A stretch of 39,503 nucleotides of DNA, taken from Burkholderiaceae bacterium. Lineage in GTDB: Bacteria > Pseudomonadota > Gammaproteobacteria > Burkholderiales > Burkholderiaceae_C. The notes below the pieces were generated by a model. That model searched no databases and was not told the DNA's origin. It was given only the letters and a program-made list of their open reading frames with translations. The stretch lies in NCBI GenBank assembly GCA_028685665.1, contig JAQUDN010000009.1:1-39503 (forward strand), written 5' to 3'. Every line of letters starts with the position of its first letter. The first letter of the stretch is position 1. A program made the position numbers and the translations under genes. Shown here in pieces: positions 1-8,963 of this stretch.

Positions 1-1250
1 AGGCGGGGCTGGCCGACAAAGTTCACCACCCGGTTGCACTCGGTGCGGCCCATGAGTTCGGTGGCATCGCGCTTGGACGTGCCTTCCACCAGGATGCGCT
101 GCACCGTGCCCACCCGGCTTTCGCTGATGGACTTGATGTTGCCGTTGATCACGGCCTGCAAATGCTGCAGCCGGCGCAGCTTGACGTCTTGCGGCGTGTC
201 GTCGTGCAGGCTGGCGGCCGGGGTGCCGGGGCGAGGGCTGAAGATGAAGCTGAAGCTGTTGTCGAAGTGGATGTCGTCGATCAGCTTCATCATTTTCTGG
301 AAGTCTTCTTCGGTCTCGCCGGGGAAGCCGACGATGAAGTCGCTGCTCATCGCCAGGTCGGGGCGGATGGCGCGCAGCTTGCGGATGGTGCTCTTGTATT
401 CCATGGCGGTGTAGCCGCGCTTCATGGCCATCAAGATGCGGTCCGAGCCGTGCTGCACGGGCAGGTGCAGGTGGCTGACCAGCTTGGGAAGGCGCGCATA
501 GGCCTCGATCAGGCGGGGCGTGAACTCGTTGGGGTGGCTGGTGGTGTAGCGGATGCGTTCGATGCCCGGGATCTCGGACACGTACTCGAGCAGCAGGGCG
601 AAGTCGGCGATTTCGGCGGTCTCGCCCATTTTTCCCAGGTAGGCGTTCACGTTCTGGCCGAGCAAGGTGATTTCCTTGACGCCCTGGTCGGCCAGGCCCG
701 CCACTTCGACCAGCACATCGTCAAACGGCCGGCTGACTTCTTCGCCGCGCGTGTAGGGCACCACGCAGTAGCTGCAGTATTTGGAGCAGCCTTCCATGAT
801 CGAGACAAAGGCGCTGGCGCCTTCGACACGGGCGGGGGGCAGGTGGTCGAATTTTTCGATCTCAGGAAAGCTGATGTCCACCTGGGGGCGGTTCTGTTGC
901 TCCCGTTGTGAGAGCAACTCAGGCAAGCGGTGCAAGGTCTGGGGGCCAAAAACGACATCCACATAGGGCGCGCGCTGGATGATCTCGGCCCCTTCCTGGC
1001 TGGCCACGCAGCCGCCCACGCCGATCTTCACGCCCTTGGCCTTGAGGTGTTTGATGCGGCCGAGGTCACTGAAGACTTTTTCCTGGGCCTTTTCGCGCAC
1101 CGAGCAGGTGTTGAACAGGATCAGGTCGGCCTCATCGACGTTCTGGGTGGGTTCGTAGCCCTGGGCGGCGTGGAGCACATCGGCCATCTTGTCCGAGTCG
1201 TACTCGTTCATCTGGCAGCCGAAGGTTTTGATAAAGACTTTTTTGGACAT
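1..1250 (-). CDS. miaB: tRNA-2-methylthio-N6-dimethylallyladenosine synthase MiaB (3' end cut by window)
   Basis: Radical-SAM methylthiotransferase that adds the 2-methylthio group to N6-isopentenyl-A37 of tRNAs reading UNN codons. The translation starts [20 protein letters not shown] and continues for 416 codons to the window edge, so only the C-terminal part of the TRAM domain is missing (the family is usually about 440-450 residues). Visible are the three N-terminal cluster cysteines (C12 in FGCQMN, one in NTCSVREKA, one in GGCVA) and the radical-SAM triad C155-x3-C159-x2-C162 in [18 protein letters not shown]. The ATG at 1250 has no clear Shine-Dalgarno sequence. It follows the small exported protein gene on the same strand by 91 bp; a GC-only hairpin near 1321-1334 lies in that gap. 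Identity is secure. Confidence 0.97.
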   Translation of the reverse strand, partial: MSKKVFIKTFGCQMNEYDSDKMADVLHAAQGYEPTQNVDEADLILFNTCSVREKAQEKVFSDLGRIKHLKAKGVKIGVGGCVASQEGAEIIQRAPYVDVVFGPQTLHRLPELLSQREQQNRPQVDISFPEIEKFDHLPPARVEGASAFVSIMEGCSKYCSYCVVPYTRGEEVSRPFDDVLVEVAGLADQGVKEITLLGQNVNAYLGKMGETAEIADFALLLEYVSEIPGIERIRYTTSHPNEFTPRLIEAYARLPKLVSHLHLPVQHGSDRILMAMKRGYTAMEYKSTIRKLRAIRPDLAMSSDFIVGFPGETEEDFQKMMKLIDDIHFDNSFSFIFSPRPGTPAASLHDDTPQDVKLRRLQHLQAVINGNIKSISESRVGTVQRILVEGTSKRDATELMGRTECNRVVNFVGQPR

Positions 1251-1341
1251 GGTCAAGGCAATCGAAAAAGAGGGTCCGCGGGTCGCAGGGGACCTGGGAC
1301 GGGTGGCGTGGCGGGATGGCGGGGGCCGGGCCCCCACCGGT

Positions 1342-1794
1342 TTATGGGGGGGTGGTGTCGGACGCAGCGCGGAAGTTGCGCTCGACGAAGTCGCTGCCCT
1401 GGCGGGGCTGCTCGGCTTCGCGGGGATTCAGGATCCACGCGGTCTGCAGCAGGCCGGTGCTGGCTTCGATCAGGTAGTTGACCTGGAAGGTCTGGCCCAG
1501 CACGGTGTGGGCCAGGACCAGCTGGTTTTGCGGGCTGAACAGCCGCATACCCGGGGCCATGCGCAGGGCGCGTCCGTTGAGGGTGGCGTCCGAGGGGCTG
1601 TTCAGGACCAGGTGGCCGCGCAGCGCGGCTTCGGGAAAGTTGCGGGCATTGCCCAGCCCAGGAGGCACCTGGGCCTGGAGGGGCCAGGCCGTCAGGGCGA
1701 GGGCGGCACCCAGGGCGCAGGCCAGGCTGCGCCAGCGGGGGTGGGGCGGGACGGAAACAGGGCGGGGCAGGGGGCAGCGGTTCATGGTGTTCAT
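1342..1794 (-). CDS. Small exported protein of unknown function
   Basis: A 150-residue protein that I do not recognise. Residues 1-42 look like a Sec signal peptide: a basic, proline-rich start, a hydrophobic core [18 protein letters not shown], and a likely cleavage after LQA. The remaining ~108 residues are soluble and contain no cysteine; the segment [19 protein letters not shown] and the following [19 protein letters not shown] suggest a small beta-rich periplasmic domain. It lies 49 bp downstream of phaC on the same strand and 91 bp upstream of miaB, so it may be co-transcribed with either. It could belong with the secretion locus upstream, but nothing in the sequence proves this. Codon use and frame continuity support a real gene; function is open. 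Confidence 0.75.
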   Translation of the reverse strand: MNTMNRCPLPRPVSVPPHPRWRSLACALGAALALTAWPLQAQVPPGLGNARNFPEAALRGHLVLNSPSDATLNGRALRMAPGMRLFSPQNQLVLAHTVLGQTFQVNYLIEASTGLLQTAWILNPREAEQPRQGSDFVERNFRAASDTTPP

Positions 1795-1843
1795 CCAGGG
1801 GCTGGGGGACGCATTCTAAAGGGCGCGCCCCGTCCCTGGGGGC

Positions 1844-3664
1844 TCAGTCGGCGTAGCGGCGCAGCACGTAGGTGCCTGGCGCATCGCACAGCACCTGGGC
1901 CGGATCGATCGCCGGTGGCGGCACCGCAGGGCTGGAGCGCTCTTTGAGCCAGGCGCTCATCGCGGTCCACCACGAGCCTTCGTAGCGGGGAGCCTGTGCG
2001 GCCCAGTCGTCCGGGCTGACCCAGGGATGGCCTTTGTCGACGCTGTCCATCTGGTAGCTGCGGTGCGGGTGGCCGGGTTCCGAGACGATGCCGGCGTTGT
2101 GCCCCCCTGCGGCCAGGACGAAGGTGGTGTGCGTATCGGTCAGCAGGTGGATCTTGTAGACCGAGCGCCAGGGCGAGACATGGTCGCGCGCCGTGCCCAC
2201 CACCAGCAGGGGCGCACTCAGGTTGATCAGGGCCACGCCCTCGTTGGCCACCCGGTAATGGCCAATCGCCAGGGCATTGTTCAGGAACAGCGAGGAGAGG
2301 TACTCGGAGTGCATGCGCTCTGGCAGGCGGGTCACGTCGGCGTTCCAGCTCATCATGTCGTTGCCCACCTCGTCCTGCCCCAGCAGGTAGCGGCGGGTGT
2401 TGCGCGACCAGACCAGATCGCGCGAATTCAGAAACTGGAACGAGCCCCCCATGGCCTTGCCCGAGAGATAGCCTGTGTTGGCCATCGATTCGCGCAGGGT
2501 CTTGAGCTGGTCTTCGTCGATGAACACCCCCAGTTCCCCGGGTTCGCTGAAGTCCGTCTGGGCGGCCAGCAGGGTGACCGAGGCGAGCTGGGGCAGGGCG
2601 TCCGGTGGCACCGTGTCGCTGCGGCGCCGGTGGGGGGTGCTCGCCGAGAGGGCTGCGCGTTGCCGGCCCCCGAGCAGCGCCGCCACGATGGCCAGAAAGG
2701 TGCCGCCCAGGCAATAACCCAGGGCGTGGATGCGTTCGGCCCCGGTGCGCTGCTGGACCGCCGACAGGGCGGCCATCACGCCTTGCTGCAGGTAGTCCTG
2801 CATGCCCAGGTCCCGGTCGGCGGCCTCGGGATTGCGCCATGACAGGATGAACACCGTAAAGCCCTGCTGCACCAGGTAACGCACCATGGAGTTCTCGGGG
2901 GAGAGGTCCAGGATGTAGTACTTCATGATGCAGGACGGCACGATCAGCAGCGGCTCGGGGTGCACCTGCTCCGTGGTGGGCAGGTACTGGATCAGCTCGA
3001 TCAGCGTATTGCGGAACACCACCTTGCCCGGGGTGGCCGCCACGTCGTGCCCCACGGCGAAAGGCAGGGGGGCGAGTGTGTCTTCCGTGCAGGCAGGGTC
3101 CCGGCAGAGCTGCTGGGCTTGCAGCTGGCGCCAGTCTTCCAGGTAGCGCTGCGCGCCTTTGATCCAGGTCTGCCCGCCCGAGGCGATCCCTGATTGCAGG
3201 ACGGTCGGGTTGGTCCAGGGCCAGTTCGAGGGCGAGAGCGCATCCAGGCTCTGCCGGGCGAAAAAGTCCACCAGGTGGCGGTGGTGGTGGGTCATGCCAT
3301 CGACCTGGGCGGCTTCTCGCCACCAGGCCTCGCTGGCCTGGAAGCCGGCCTTGAGTGCGCTGAAGGGCCAGTTTTGCCAGGCCGGATCGGCGAACCGGGT
3401 GTCGGGCACTTCGTGGTCGGGGGCATCGGCCCGTCCCTGTACACCGCGCAATGCGCCTTGCAGGCTGAGGGCCAGGGCTTGTTGGGCCAGATGGAGTTGG
3501 CGGCCCGGCGAAATCGCCAGGTGCATGGCCCAGTCGGCCTGTGCCAGGGCCAGCGAAATCGGGGACAGGCCCATGGCCAGGTCGGCCAGGCCGGCATGCA
3601 CTTGATCGTCCAGCTTTTTCAGGGGCCGTTCGGTCGCATGGGAGGTCCAGGGAAGAGAGGGCAT
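1844..3664 (-). CDS. phaC: Class I-type poly(3-hydroxyalkanoate) synthase PhaC
   Basis: Polymerises (R)-3-hydroxyacyl-CoA into polyhydroxyalkanoate storage granules. The alpha/beta-hydrolase core carries the PHA-synthase lipase-like box ALGYCLGGT with the nucleophile cysteine at residue 318, Asp494 in TARDHVSP and His522 in AAGGHNAG, which completes the Cys-Asp-His triad. The N-terminal PhaC domain precedes it, with PWTNPTVLQSG and the family segment PSCIMKYYILDLSPENSMV. Length is 606 residues from the ATG at 3664. A GTG at 3703 would add 13 residues; neither has a good ribosome-binding site, and I prefer 3664 because it places the nucleophile where class I enzymes usually have it. No phaA, phaB, phasin or phaR is next to it. 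It lies 110 bp downstream of the exporter tolC gene on the same strand. Confidence 0.93.
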   Translation of the reverse strand: MPSLPWTSHATERPLKKLDDQVHAGLADLAMGLSPISLALAQADWAMHLAISPGRQLHLAQQALALSLQGALRGVQGRADAPDHEVPDTRFADPAWQNWPFSALKAGFQASEAWWREAAQVDGMTHHHRHLVDFFARQSLDALSPSNWPWTNPTVLQSGIASGGQTWIKGAQRYLEDWRQLQAQQLCRDPACTEDTLAPLPFAVGHDVAATPGKVVFRNTLIELIQYLPTTEQVHPEPLLIVPSCIMKYYILDLSPENSMVRYLVQQGFTVFILSWRNPEAADRDLGMQDYLQQGVMAALSAVQQRTGAERIHALGYCLGGTFLAIVAALLGGRQRAALSASTPHRRRSDTVPPDALPQLASVTLLAAQTDFSEPGELGVFIDEDQLKTLRESMANTGYLSGKAMGGSFQFLNSRDLVWSRNTRRYLLGQDEVGNDMMSWNADVTRLPERMHSEYLSSLFLNNALAIGHYRVANEGVALINLSAPLLVVGTARDHVSPWRSVYKIHLLTDTHTTFVLAAGGHNAGIVSEPGHPHRSYQMDSVDKGHPWVSPDDWAAQAPRYEGSWWTAMSAWLKERSSPAVPPPAIDPAQVLCDAPGTYVLRRYAD

Positions 3665-3774
3665 GGCGTGGTCCGGCAAGGAAGCCCGTGGGGCGCAGGG
3701 CACGATGGTAGCGGCTGCGTGGCGTGCGCCCCCGGTGCCGGCCGCGCTGCGCCCCGGGGCTGCCCAGGGTCCGC

Positions 3775-5355
3775 TCAGCGGGCGTAGTCGGCCAGGCTGA
3801 GCTGCCCCACGCCTGCAGCCAGCTTGAGGCGGGCGATCTGGTACTGCGTGGCGGCTTCCAGCCGCTGCTGTCCCGCCCGCGCCAGGGTGTTCTGGGCCGT
3901 GAGCAATTCAAGGATGTTGCCCACCCCGTCGCGGTAGCGTCCCGACGCAATGTCGAAGGCTTTGCGCGCCGATTGCCGCAGGTCGCTGGCGGTGGCCACC
4001 AGGTCCAGGGACGCGGTCAAGGTCTGGTAGCTGCGCCACACGTCCAGCTGGACCTGGAGTTCGGCCGCGTCCAGGGAGGCTTCCTTGGCGGTCTTGAGCT
4101 GGCTGGCCGCCTGCACCCGGGCCTCGCGCCCGAAGCCTTCAAACAGCGGGATGCTCAATTGCAGGTTGATCTGCTGGCTGCGCTGGAAGGTGTCGGTCGA
4201 GTTTAGGCCCAGCGAAGGCGGCTGGCCCAGCTGGTCGGTGCGCACGGCTTCGGCGCCCAGCAGCAGCTTGGGCAGGCCTTCGGCGCGGGTGGCGCGCAGG
4301 CGGGCATCCGCGGCCTGGACGGCCGCGCGGGCGGCCCGGACATCCGGATGGTCCCGCGTGGCGTCCTGGACGAGTTCGGCCACGGTTTTCCATTGCTGGC
4401 GGTTGGGCAGCTCATCGCCCGCAACGGGCAGCTGCAGGGGGGCTCCGGGCTGGGCGCCGATCAGCCGGGCCAGGGCGGCCTGGGCCAGCTGGGTGTCCAG
4501 GTCTGCCTGCATGCGTTCCAGGTGGGCCTGGCGGTGGGCGAGTTCGGCCTGCAGCTGGTCGCTCAGCGCCACGATGCCCGCCTGGTATTTGGCCTGGGCG
4601 GTGGCGGCACTTTGGCCCGCCAGGGTTTCGATCTCGATCTTGGACAGCCGGCTGGCCTCGGCCATGCGGGCGCTGTAATAGGCCTCTGAGGTGGTGAACA
4701 GCACCGATTGCCAGGTTCCGTCGTAACCCGCCTGGCTGGATTCGAGCAGGGCCGTGGCCTGGTCGAGCAGGGCGCTGCGCACCCCGAAGTCCAGCAAGGT
4801 CAGGCTGGCCTTGAGGCTGGCACTGCGTTGGCGGGGGCTGCTGTCCAGGTTGATCAGGGGGGCCAGCATGGGATCGTTCACCCGCGTGGACTGGCGGACT
4901 TTGCCCGCACCCAGCGTGGCATTGACCTGGGGCCAGTAGGCCGAGCGGGCCACTCCGATGTCCGCCTGCTGCACGCCGACCTGGGCCAGGGCTTCGCGGG
5001 TGCGCGGGCTGTGGCACAGGGCCAGCTGTACGGCCGTCAACAGATCCAGCGTGCCCTGGGGCAGGCGCGTGTCCCAGCACCGCAGAGCCCCGGTGTCCTT
5101 GCCGGGAGGCGCTGCGCTGGTCGCAGCCCGGGCCGGGGCCGGGGCCAGGCGCGCTGCGGTCGTGGGGCTGGGGGCCACGGCCGGGACTTTGGCCAGCAGC
5201 AGGGTCGATTGCAGGCGGAGCCCCGCAGGGGGCTCCGTGGCGGGCGGTTCGGTGCCGGTTTGTGCCAGGGCCAGGGCCACCGAGCCCAGGCCTGCCACAC
5301 CCAGCAGCGTGGGGCGCCAGGCAGCCTGGCGCCAGGAGGGGGACGGCTTACGCAT
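3775..5355 (-). CDS. TolC-family outer membrane protein of a type I secretion system
   Basis: Outer-membrane channel of the adjacent peptide exporter. The 526-residue product begins with a signal peptide (hydrophobic LLGVAGLGSVALALA, about residues 17-31) and a low-complexity Pro/Ala stretch to about residue 85. Two TolC-type repeats follow, with the typical LTAVQLALCHSPRTREALAQ and ARSAYWPQVNATLGAG segments and the second-half TAKEASLDAAELQVQLDVWR and ASGRYRDGVGNILELLTAQN helices. The start ATG overlaps the end of the ABC transporter gene by 8 bp (ATGCGTAA), which implies translational coupling and a dedicated role rather than a housekeeping TolC. The long linker after the signal peptide is a little unusual. 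Confidence 0.93.
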   Translation of the reverse strand: MRKPSPSWRQAAWRPTLLGVAGLGSVALALAQTGTEPPATEPPAGLRLQSTLLLAKVPAVAPSPTTAARLAPAPARAATSAAPPGKDTGALRCWDTRLPQGTLDLLTAVQLALCHSPRTREALAQVGVQQADIGVARSAYWPQVNATLGAGKVRQSTRVNDPMLAPLINLDSSPRQRSASLKASLTLLDFGVRSALLDQATALLESSQAGYDGTWQSVLFTTSEAYYSARMAEASRLSKIEIETLAGQSAATAQAKYQAGIVALSDQLQAELAHRQAHLERMQADLDTQLAQAALARLIGAQPGAPLQLPVAGDELPNRQQWKTVAELVQDATRDHPDVRAARAAVQAADARLRATRAEGLPKLLLGAEAVRTDQLGQPPSLGLNSTDTFQRSQQINLQLSIPLFEGFGREARVQAASQLKTAKEASLDAAELQVQLDVWRSYQTLTASLDLVATASDLRQSARKAFDIASGRYRDGVGNILELLTAQNTLARAGQQRLEAATQYQIARLKLAAGVGQLSLADYAR

Positions 5356-7471
5356 GGGCGAGGGCCTCCTGGGCCGTGAGGACTTTGCCCCCGGCCATGA
5401 CCACGACCCGGTCGGCGCTGGCGATGGTTTCGGGGCGGTGGGCCACGATGACCCGGGTGACTTTCAGATCGTGGATGCTGTGGTTCACCATGGCCTCGCG
5501 CGCCACATCCAGGTGGCTGGTGGCTTCGTCGAGCAACAGGATCTGGGGCCGCTTGTAGAGCGCCCGGGCCAGCAGCACGCGCTGTTTTTGCCCTCCGGAG
5601 AGGGCGGACCCCATATCGCCAATGAAGGTGTTGTAGCCCATGGGCATGTGCTCGATGTCGGTGTCGATGGCGGCCATGCGGGCGCAGGTCTGCACCCAGG
5701 TGTAGTCCACCTGCGGATCGAAGAAGCTGATGTTGTCGGCAATCGAGCCGGCAAACAGCACATCGTCCTGCAGCACGGTGCCGACCATGCCGCGCAAGGG
5801 CCCCAGGCCCAGCCGCTGGATGTCGATGCCGCCGATCAGGATCTGGCCCGCGTTGGGCTGGCGGATGCCCAGCAAGGCGTTGACCAGGGTGGTCTTGCCA
5901 CAGCCTGAGGGCCCGACGATGGCCACCGACTCCCCGGCTTCGATGCGCAGATTCACACCATCCAGCACCCAGGGCTCCCCATCGGCGTAGCGAAAGCGCA
6001 GGTCCTTGACCTCGATCACCGGCTCCAGGGTGGCCGTGTTGTGCGCCACGGTGTTCGTGTCGGGCTCGGTCTCGTGGAGCACCAGGTCGGCCAGGCGGGC
6101 GCCCTGCACTTCGAGCATGCGCATCTCCACAAACTTGTCGATCAGGCCGCTGACCCGTCCATTGAACTGCTCCTTGTAGGCCATGAAGGCCATCAGCACC
6201 CCCACGCTGAAGTTGCCGTCCATGACCAGCGTGGCCCCCAGCCAGATGATCAGGATGCGTTCCAGTCCGAACATCAGCCCGTTGATCAGGCCATACAGCA
6301 CATGCAGCTTCTGGGTGCGCAGATCGGCATTGACCTGCTCGACCAGCAAGGTCAGCCAGGCGGAGCGGCGCTCGCCGTGGCGCTGGAACAGCTTGATGGT
6401 CTTGACGCCGCGCACCGTCTCCAGAAAGTGGCTTTGCTGCTTGGCGGCATGGACCAGCTGCTCTTCGGTGGCCATGCGCAGGGGGCGGTACCAGATCCAG
6501 CGCCCCAGGCCATAGACCGCCATGGCCGCCACGGCAATCCAGGCCAGCCGGGGGCTGTAGACGAACATCATCACCAGCGTCATGACGGCCATCAGGCCAT
6601 CCAGGATGGCTTCCAGGAAGGACGTGGTCAGCGTGCGCTGGATCGAATCCACCGCGCCAAAGCGCGACACCACATCGCCAAGGTGGCGCTTCTCAAAATA
6701 ATCGACGGGCAGCTTGAGCAGGTGCGTGAACACATTCGCCCGCCACTGCACATTGAGCGTGGTGGCCATGTGCATGATCACCCAGGAGCGCAGCGTGGAC
6801 ACGCCTTGCTGCATCAGCATCAGCATGCCGAACCCCACCGCCAGGGTGGTGAGCAGATTGCGGTCGCCCGTCAGGATGACGTTGTCGATCACCCATTGCA
6901 TGAAGAACGGGCTGACCAGTGCAAACACCTCCAGCGCCCCGGCCAGCAGCAGGATCTGGCCGAAAGAGCGGTACAGGCCCTGCACTTCGCCCATCAGCGT
7001 GCGGAGTTTGATGCGCGGCGGAGGGGCCACCTTCTTGAAGCCGGCGTCTGGCCAGAACTCCACGGCCACACCCGTAAAACTGTCCGACACCTCGGACAGC
7101 GACAGCCGGCGCTCGCCCATGGCGGGGTCGTAGATCGTCACCGTCTGGCCCTGCACCGACTTCAGCACCACGAAGTGGTTGAAATTCCAGTGCAGGATGC
7201 AGGGCATGCGCAGGTCCGGGAGGTCCTCCAGATCCAGCTTCACGGGCCGGGTGCCCAGGGACAGCGCCGAGGCCATGTGCAGCAATTCATTGAGCTGCGT
7301 GCCCTTGATGGACACCGAGAACTGCCGCCGCAGGCTGGCCAGGTCGGTATGGTGCCCGTGGAAGCCGGCGATCATGCCGAGGCAGGCAATGCCGCATTCG
7401 CTGGCCTCGGTCTGCAGCATCAACGGCAGGCGTCTGCCAAATCCAAACGAAAGTTGTTCGAGCCACGCCAT
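5348..7471 (-). CDS. Peptidase-containing ABC transporter (C39 domain, bacteriocin-exporter type)
   Basis: Inner-membrane ABC transporter that cuts double-glycine leaders and exports the mature peptide. Domains in order: C39 cysteine peptidase (about 1-140) with an apparently intact triad Cys26 (SECGIACLGM), His99 (NFNHFVVL) and Asp115 (IYDPA); a six-helix membrane domain (about 160-450); and a nucleotide-binding domain with Walker A VAIVGPSGCGKTTL, signature ALSGGQKQRVLLARAL and Walker B ILLLDEATSHLD. At 707 residues it has the usual length of CvaB/LagD-type exporters. The catalytic Cys separates it from RTX exporters, whose C39-like domain is inactive. It starts 4 bp after the HlyD-type gene and overlaps the TolC-type gene by 8 bp, so the three form one operon. 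The obvious substrate is the Gly-Gly leader peptide encoded at 8964-9272. Confidence 0.96.
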   Translation of the reverse strand: MAWLEQLSFGFGRRLPLMLQTEASECGIACLGMIAGFHGHHTDLASLRRQFSVSIKGTQLNELLHMASALSLGTRPVKLDLEDLPDLRMPCILHWNFNHFVVLKSVQGQTVTIYDPAMGERRLSLSEVSDSFTGVAVEFWPDAGFKKVAPPPRIKLRTLMGEVQGLYRSFGQILLLAGALEVFALVSPFFMQWVIDNVILTGDRNLLTTLAVGFGMLMLMQQGVSTLRSWVIMHMATTLNVQWRANVFTHLLKLPVDYFEKRHLGDVVSRFGAVDSIQRTLTTSFLEAILDGLMAVMTLVMMFVYSPRLAWIAVAAMAVYGLGRWIWYRPLRMATEEQLVHAAKQQSHFLETVRGVKTIKLFQRHGERRSAWLTLLVEQVNADLRTQKLHVLYGLINGLMFGLERILIIWLGATLVMDGNFSVGVLMAFMAYKEQFNGRVSGLIDKFVEMRMLEVQGARLADLVLHETEPDTNTVAHNTATLEPVIEVKDLRFRYADGEPWVLDGVNLRIEAGESVAIVGPSGCGKTTLVNALLGIRQPNAGQILIGGIDIQRLGLGPLRGMVGTVLQDDVLFAGSIADNISFFDPQVDYTWVQTCARMAAIDTDIEHMPMGYNTFIGDMGSALSGGQKQRVLLARALYKRPQILLLDEATSHLDVAREAMVNHSIHDLKVTRVIVAHRPETIASADRVVVMAGGKVLTAQEALAHA

Positions 7472-7475
7472 AAGG

Positions 7476-8741
7476 TCAGAGCTTTCCTGTGATGCTGTAG
7501 AGGGGTTCCAGAACCCATTCGTAGAGGCGGCGGGTGTCCTGCAGCACGTCGGCTTCCAGCAGCATGCCGGCCTGCAGGGCCTGGGGTTTGCCGTAGGCGG
7601 AGATGCTTTGGGCGTCCAGTGCCACGGTCACCCGGTAGATCGGGCCACCGCCCGCCGTATGGCCATCGGCCAGGGCGGGGATTTCGCGCGACAGCGAAGC
7701 GGTCTTGGGCACCGTCAGTACACGGCCATGGGCATGGCCGAATTTTTGATAGGGGTAGGCCTGGTAGCGCAGCAGGACCGGGTCGCCGGCTTTGACGAAA
7801 CCGACCGCACGGCTGGGCACATAGAGTTCGGCCACCATCTTGGCGTTGGCGGGCACGATGCTCAGCAGCAAGGGGCTGTTGCCATCGATGGCCTGGCCCA
7901 CCTCGGCCAGAACCGCCGTGGCAATGCCGTCGACCGGTGCGGTGATGGACAGGCGCCGGCGGCCTTCGCTTTCGGCCAACTCCTGGCCGGTGGACGAGAG
8001 GCCGCGCTTGAGCTCGGCCAGCTGGTTCGATCCCTTGTAGTCGAGGGTGGTCAGTTCATTGCGCAGCGTGGCCTGTTCCCGTTTCAGGCCGAGGAGTTCC
8101 CGTTCCACGGCTTGGAGGCGGCTGCGTTGATCCAGCAGCTCTGTCTGCTTCTGATCGGCCTGTTCCCGGGCGATGTATTCACGCGCCAGCAGGCTTTGGT
8201 AGTTGCTGGCGGCCTGGCTGGCCAGGGCCACGCGCTGGCGCTGGTGCTCGCGCTGGGTTTCCTGCAGCTTGATCTCTGCCCCCACGCTTTCCAGCCGTTT
8301 TTGCAAGGCCTGGCGTTCCTGGTCGAGCATCAACTGGGTCTGGCCGAGTTGCTTTTCGAGCGACTCGCGCCGCACGCTGACCTGCGCGCTGATGGCCGCC
8401 TGCACGCTGCCCAGCACGCTGCTCTCGCGTTCGCTGGACAGCACGAACAGCACCTCGTTGCGCTGCACGGCTTGGCCTTCTTTGACCCGTTTCTCCACCA
8501 CCACGCCGGCCTGGGGGCTGGTGATCTTGACCAGGCCCGCATCCGGCACCAGCTGCCCGGACACTGTGCTGCGCTGGGTGTAGGTGCCCACGTACAGAAA
8601 GACCGCCACAGAGACTGCGCACGCCACGGCCAGGCCCGTGAGCAGCCGATAGCTCAGGGGGCGGGTCAGGACGATCCGACCAAAAGTCTGGGGGCGTTGC
8701 GCCTGGGCCGCGGCCACGCGAAACAAGGGGGTTTCACTCAT
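7476..8741 (-). CDS. HlyD-family membrane fusion protein (periplasmic adaptor)
   Basis: Links the ABC transporter to the outer-membrane channel. The 421-residue protein has one N-terminal membrane anchor (LLTGLAVACAVSVAVFLYVG, about residues 32-52), a biotinyl-lipoyl-like half motif (LVKITSPQAGVVVEKRVKEG), a long alpha-helical hairpin/coiled coil (about 110-250, rich in Gln, Glu, Arg and Leu), the returning lipoyl half (RRRLSITAPVDGIATAVLAE), and a C-terminal beta-barrel region ending PLYSITGKL. The start ATG at 8741 has only a weak ribosome-binding site. The gene is first of the three exporter genes; 222 bp with a strong minus-strand terminator separate it from the peptide gene, so it may have its own promoter or depend on read-through. 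Confidence 0.94.
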   Translation of the reverse strand: MSETPLFRVAAAQAQRPQTFGRIVLTRPLSYRLLTGLAVACAVSVAVFLYVGTYTQRSTVSGQLVPDAGLVKITSPQAGVVVEKRVKEGQAVQRNEVLFVLSSERESSVLGSVQAAISAQVSVRRESLEKQLGQTQLMLDQERQALQKRLESVGAEIKLQETQREHQRQRVALASQAASNYQSLLAREYIAREQADQKQTELLDQRSRLQAVERELLGLKREQATLRNELTTLDYKGSNQLAELKRGLSSTGQELAESEGRRRLSITAPVDGIATAVLAEVGQAIDGNSPLLLSIVPANAKMVAELYVPSRAVGFVKAGDPVLLRYQAYPYQKFGHAHGRVLTVPKTASLSREIPALADGHTAGGGPIYRVTVALDAQSISAYGKPQALQAGMLLEADVLQDTRRLYEWVLEPLYSITGKL

Positions 8742-8894
8742 GAGGGAAAGGGTGGATGGCTCGTCGGTTGGAAAACAAATGCCATGGAGGCGCGCGACCC
8801 CCGAGCATGGGGGCGGTTCATGACAAAAGAGCAGGATTCTCGCGCAATCGAGGGCGTCGAAGCCACCGGCGCAGAGCTGTGGGGCGGTTCTCCC

Positions 8895-8923
8895 AAAAAA
8901 GAAGGAGGGCCAAGGCCCTCCTT
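8895..8923 (-). terminator. Intrinsic terminator between peptide gene and exporter genes
   Basis: A perfect 10-base inverted repeat AAGGAGGGCC (8902-8911) and GGCCCTCCTT (8914-8923) would fold with the innermost pair open, leaving a four-base loop. On the minus strand it is followed by TTCTTTTTT. It lies 41 bp past the peptide stop codon. It should end most peptide transcripts and let only some polymerase continue into the exporter operon. Confidence 0.88.
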
Positions 8924-8963
8924 TGATGCTCCCATCACGCGAGGTGAGGGTGCCGTGCTGGAA

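Noticed and set aside
1314-1341. GC-only hairpin near 1321-1334 as a terminator of the small exported protein gene
   Set aside because: It has no U-run on the minus strand and low-complexity G/C runs like this are common in this DNA.
8738-8938. A 66-codon minus-strand frame between the peptide and HlyD-type genes, considered as an immunity gene
   Set aside because: It begins next to and crosses the terminator hairpin, has no membrane segment and shows Pro/Ser-rich non-coding composition.
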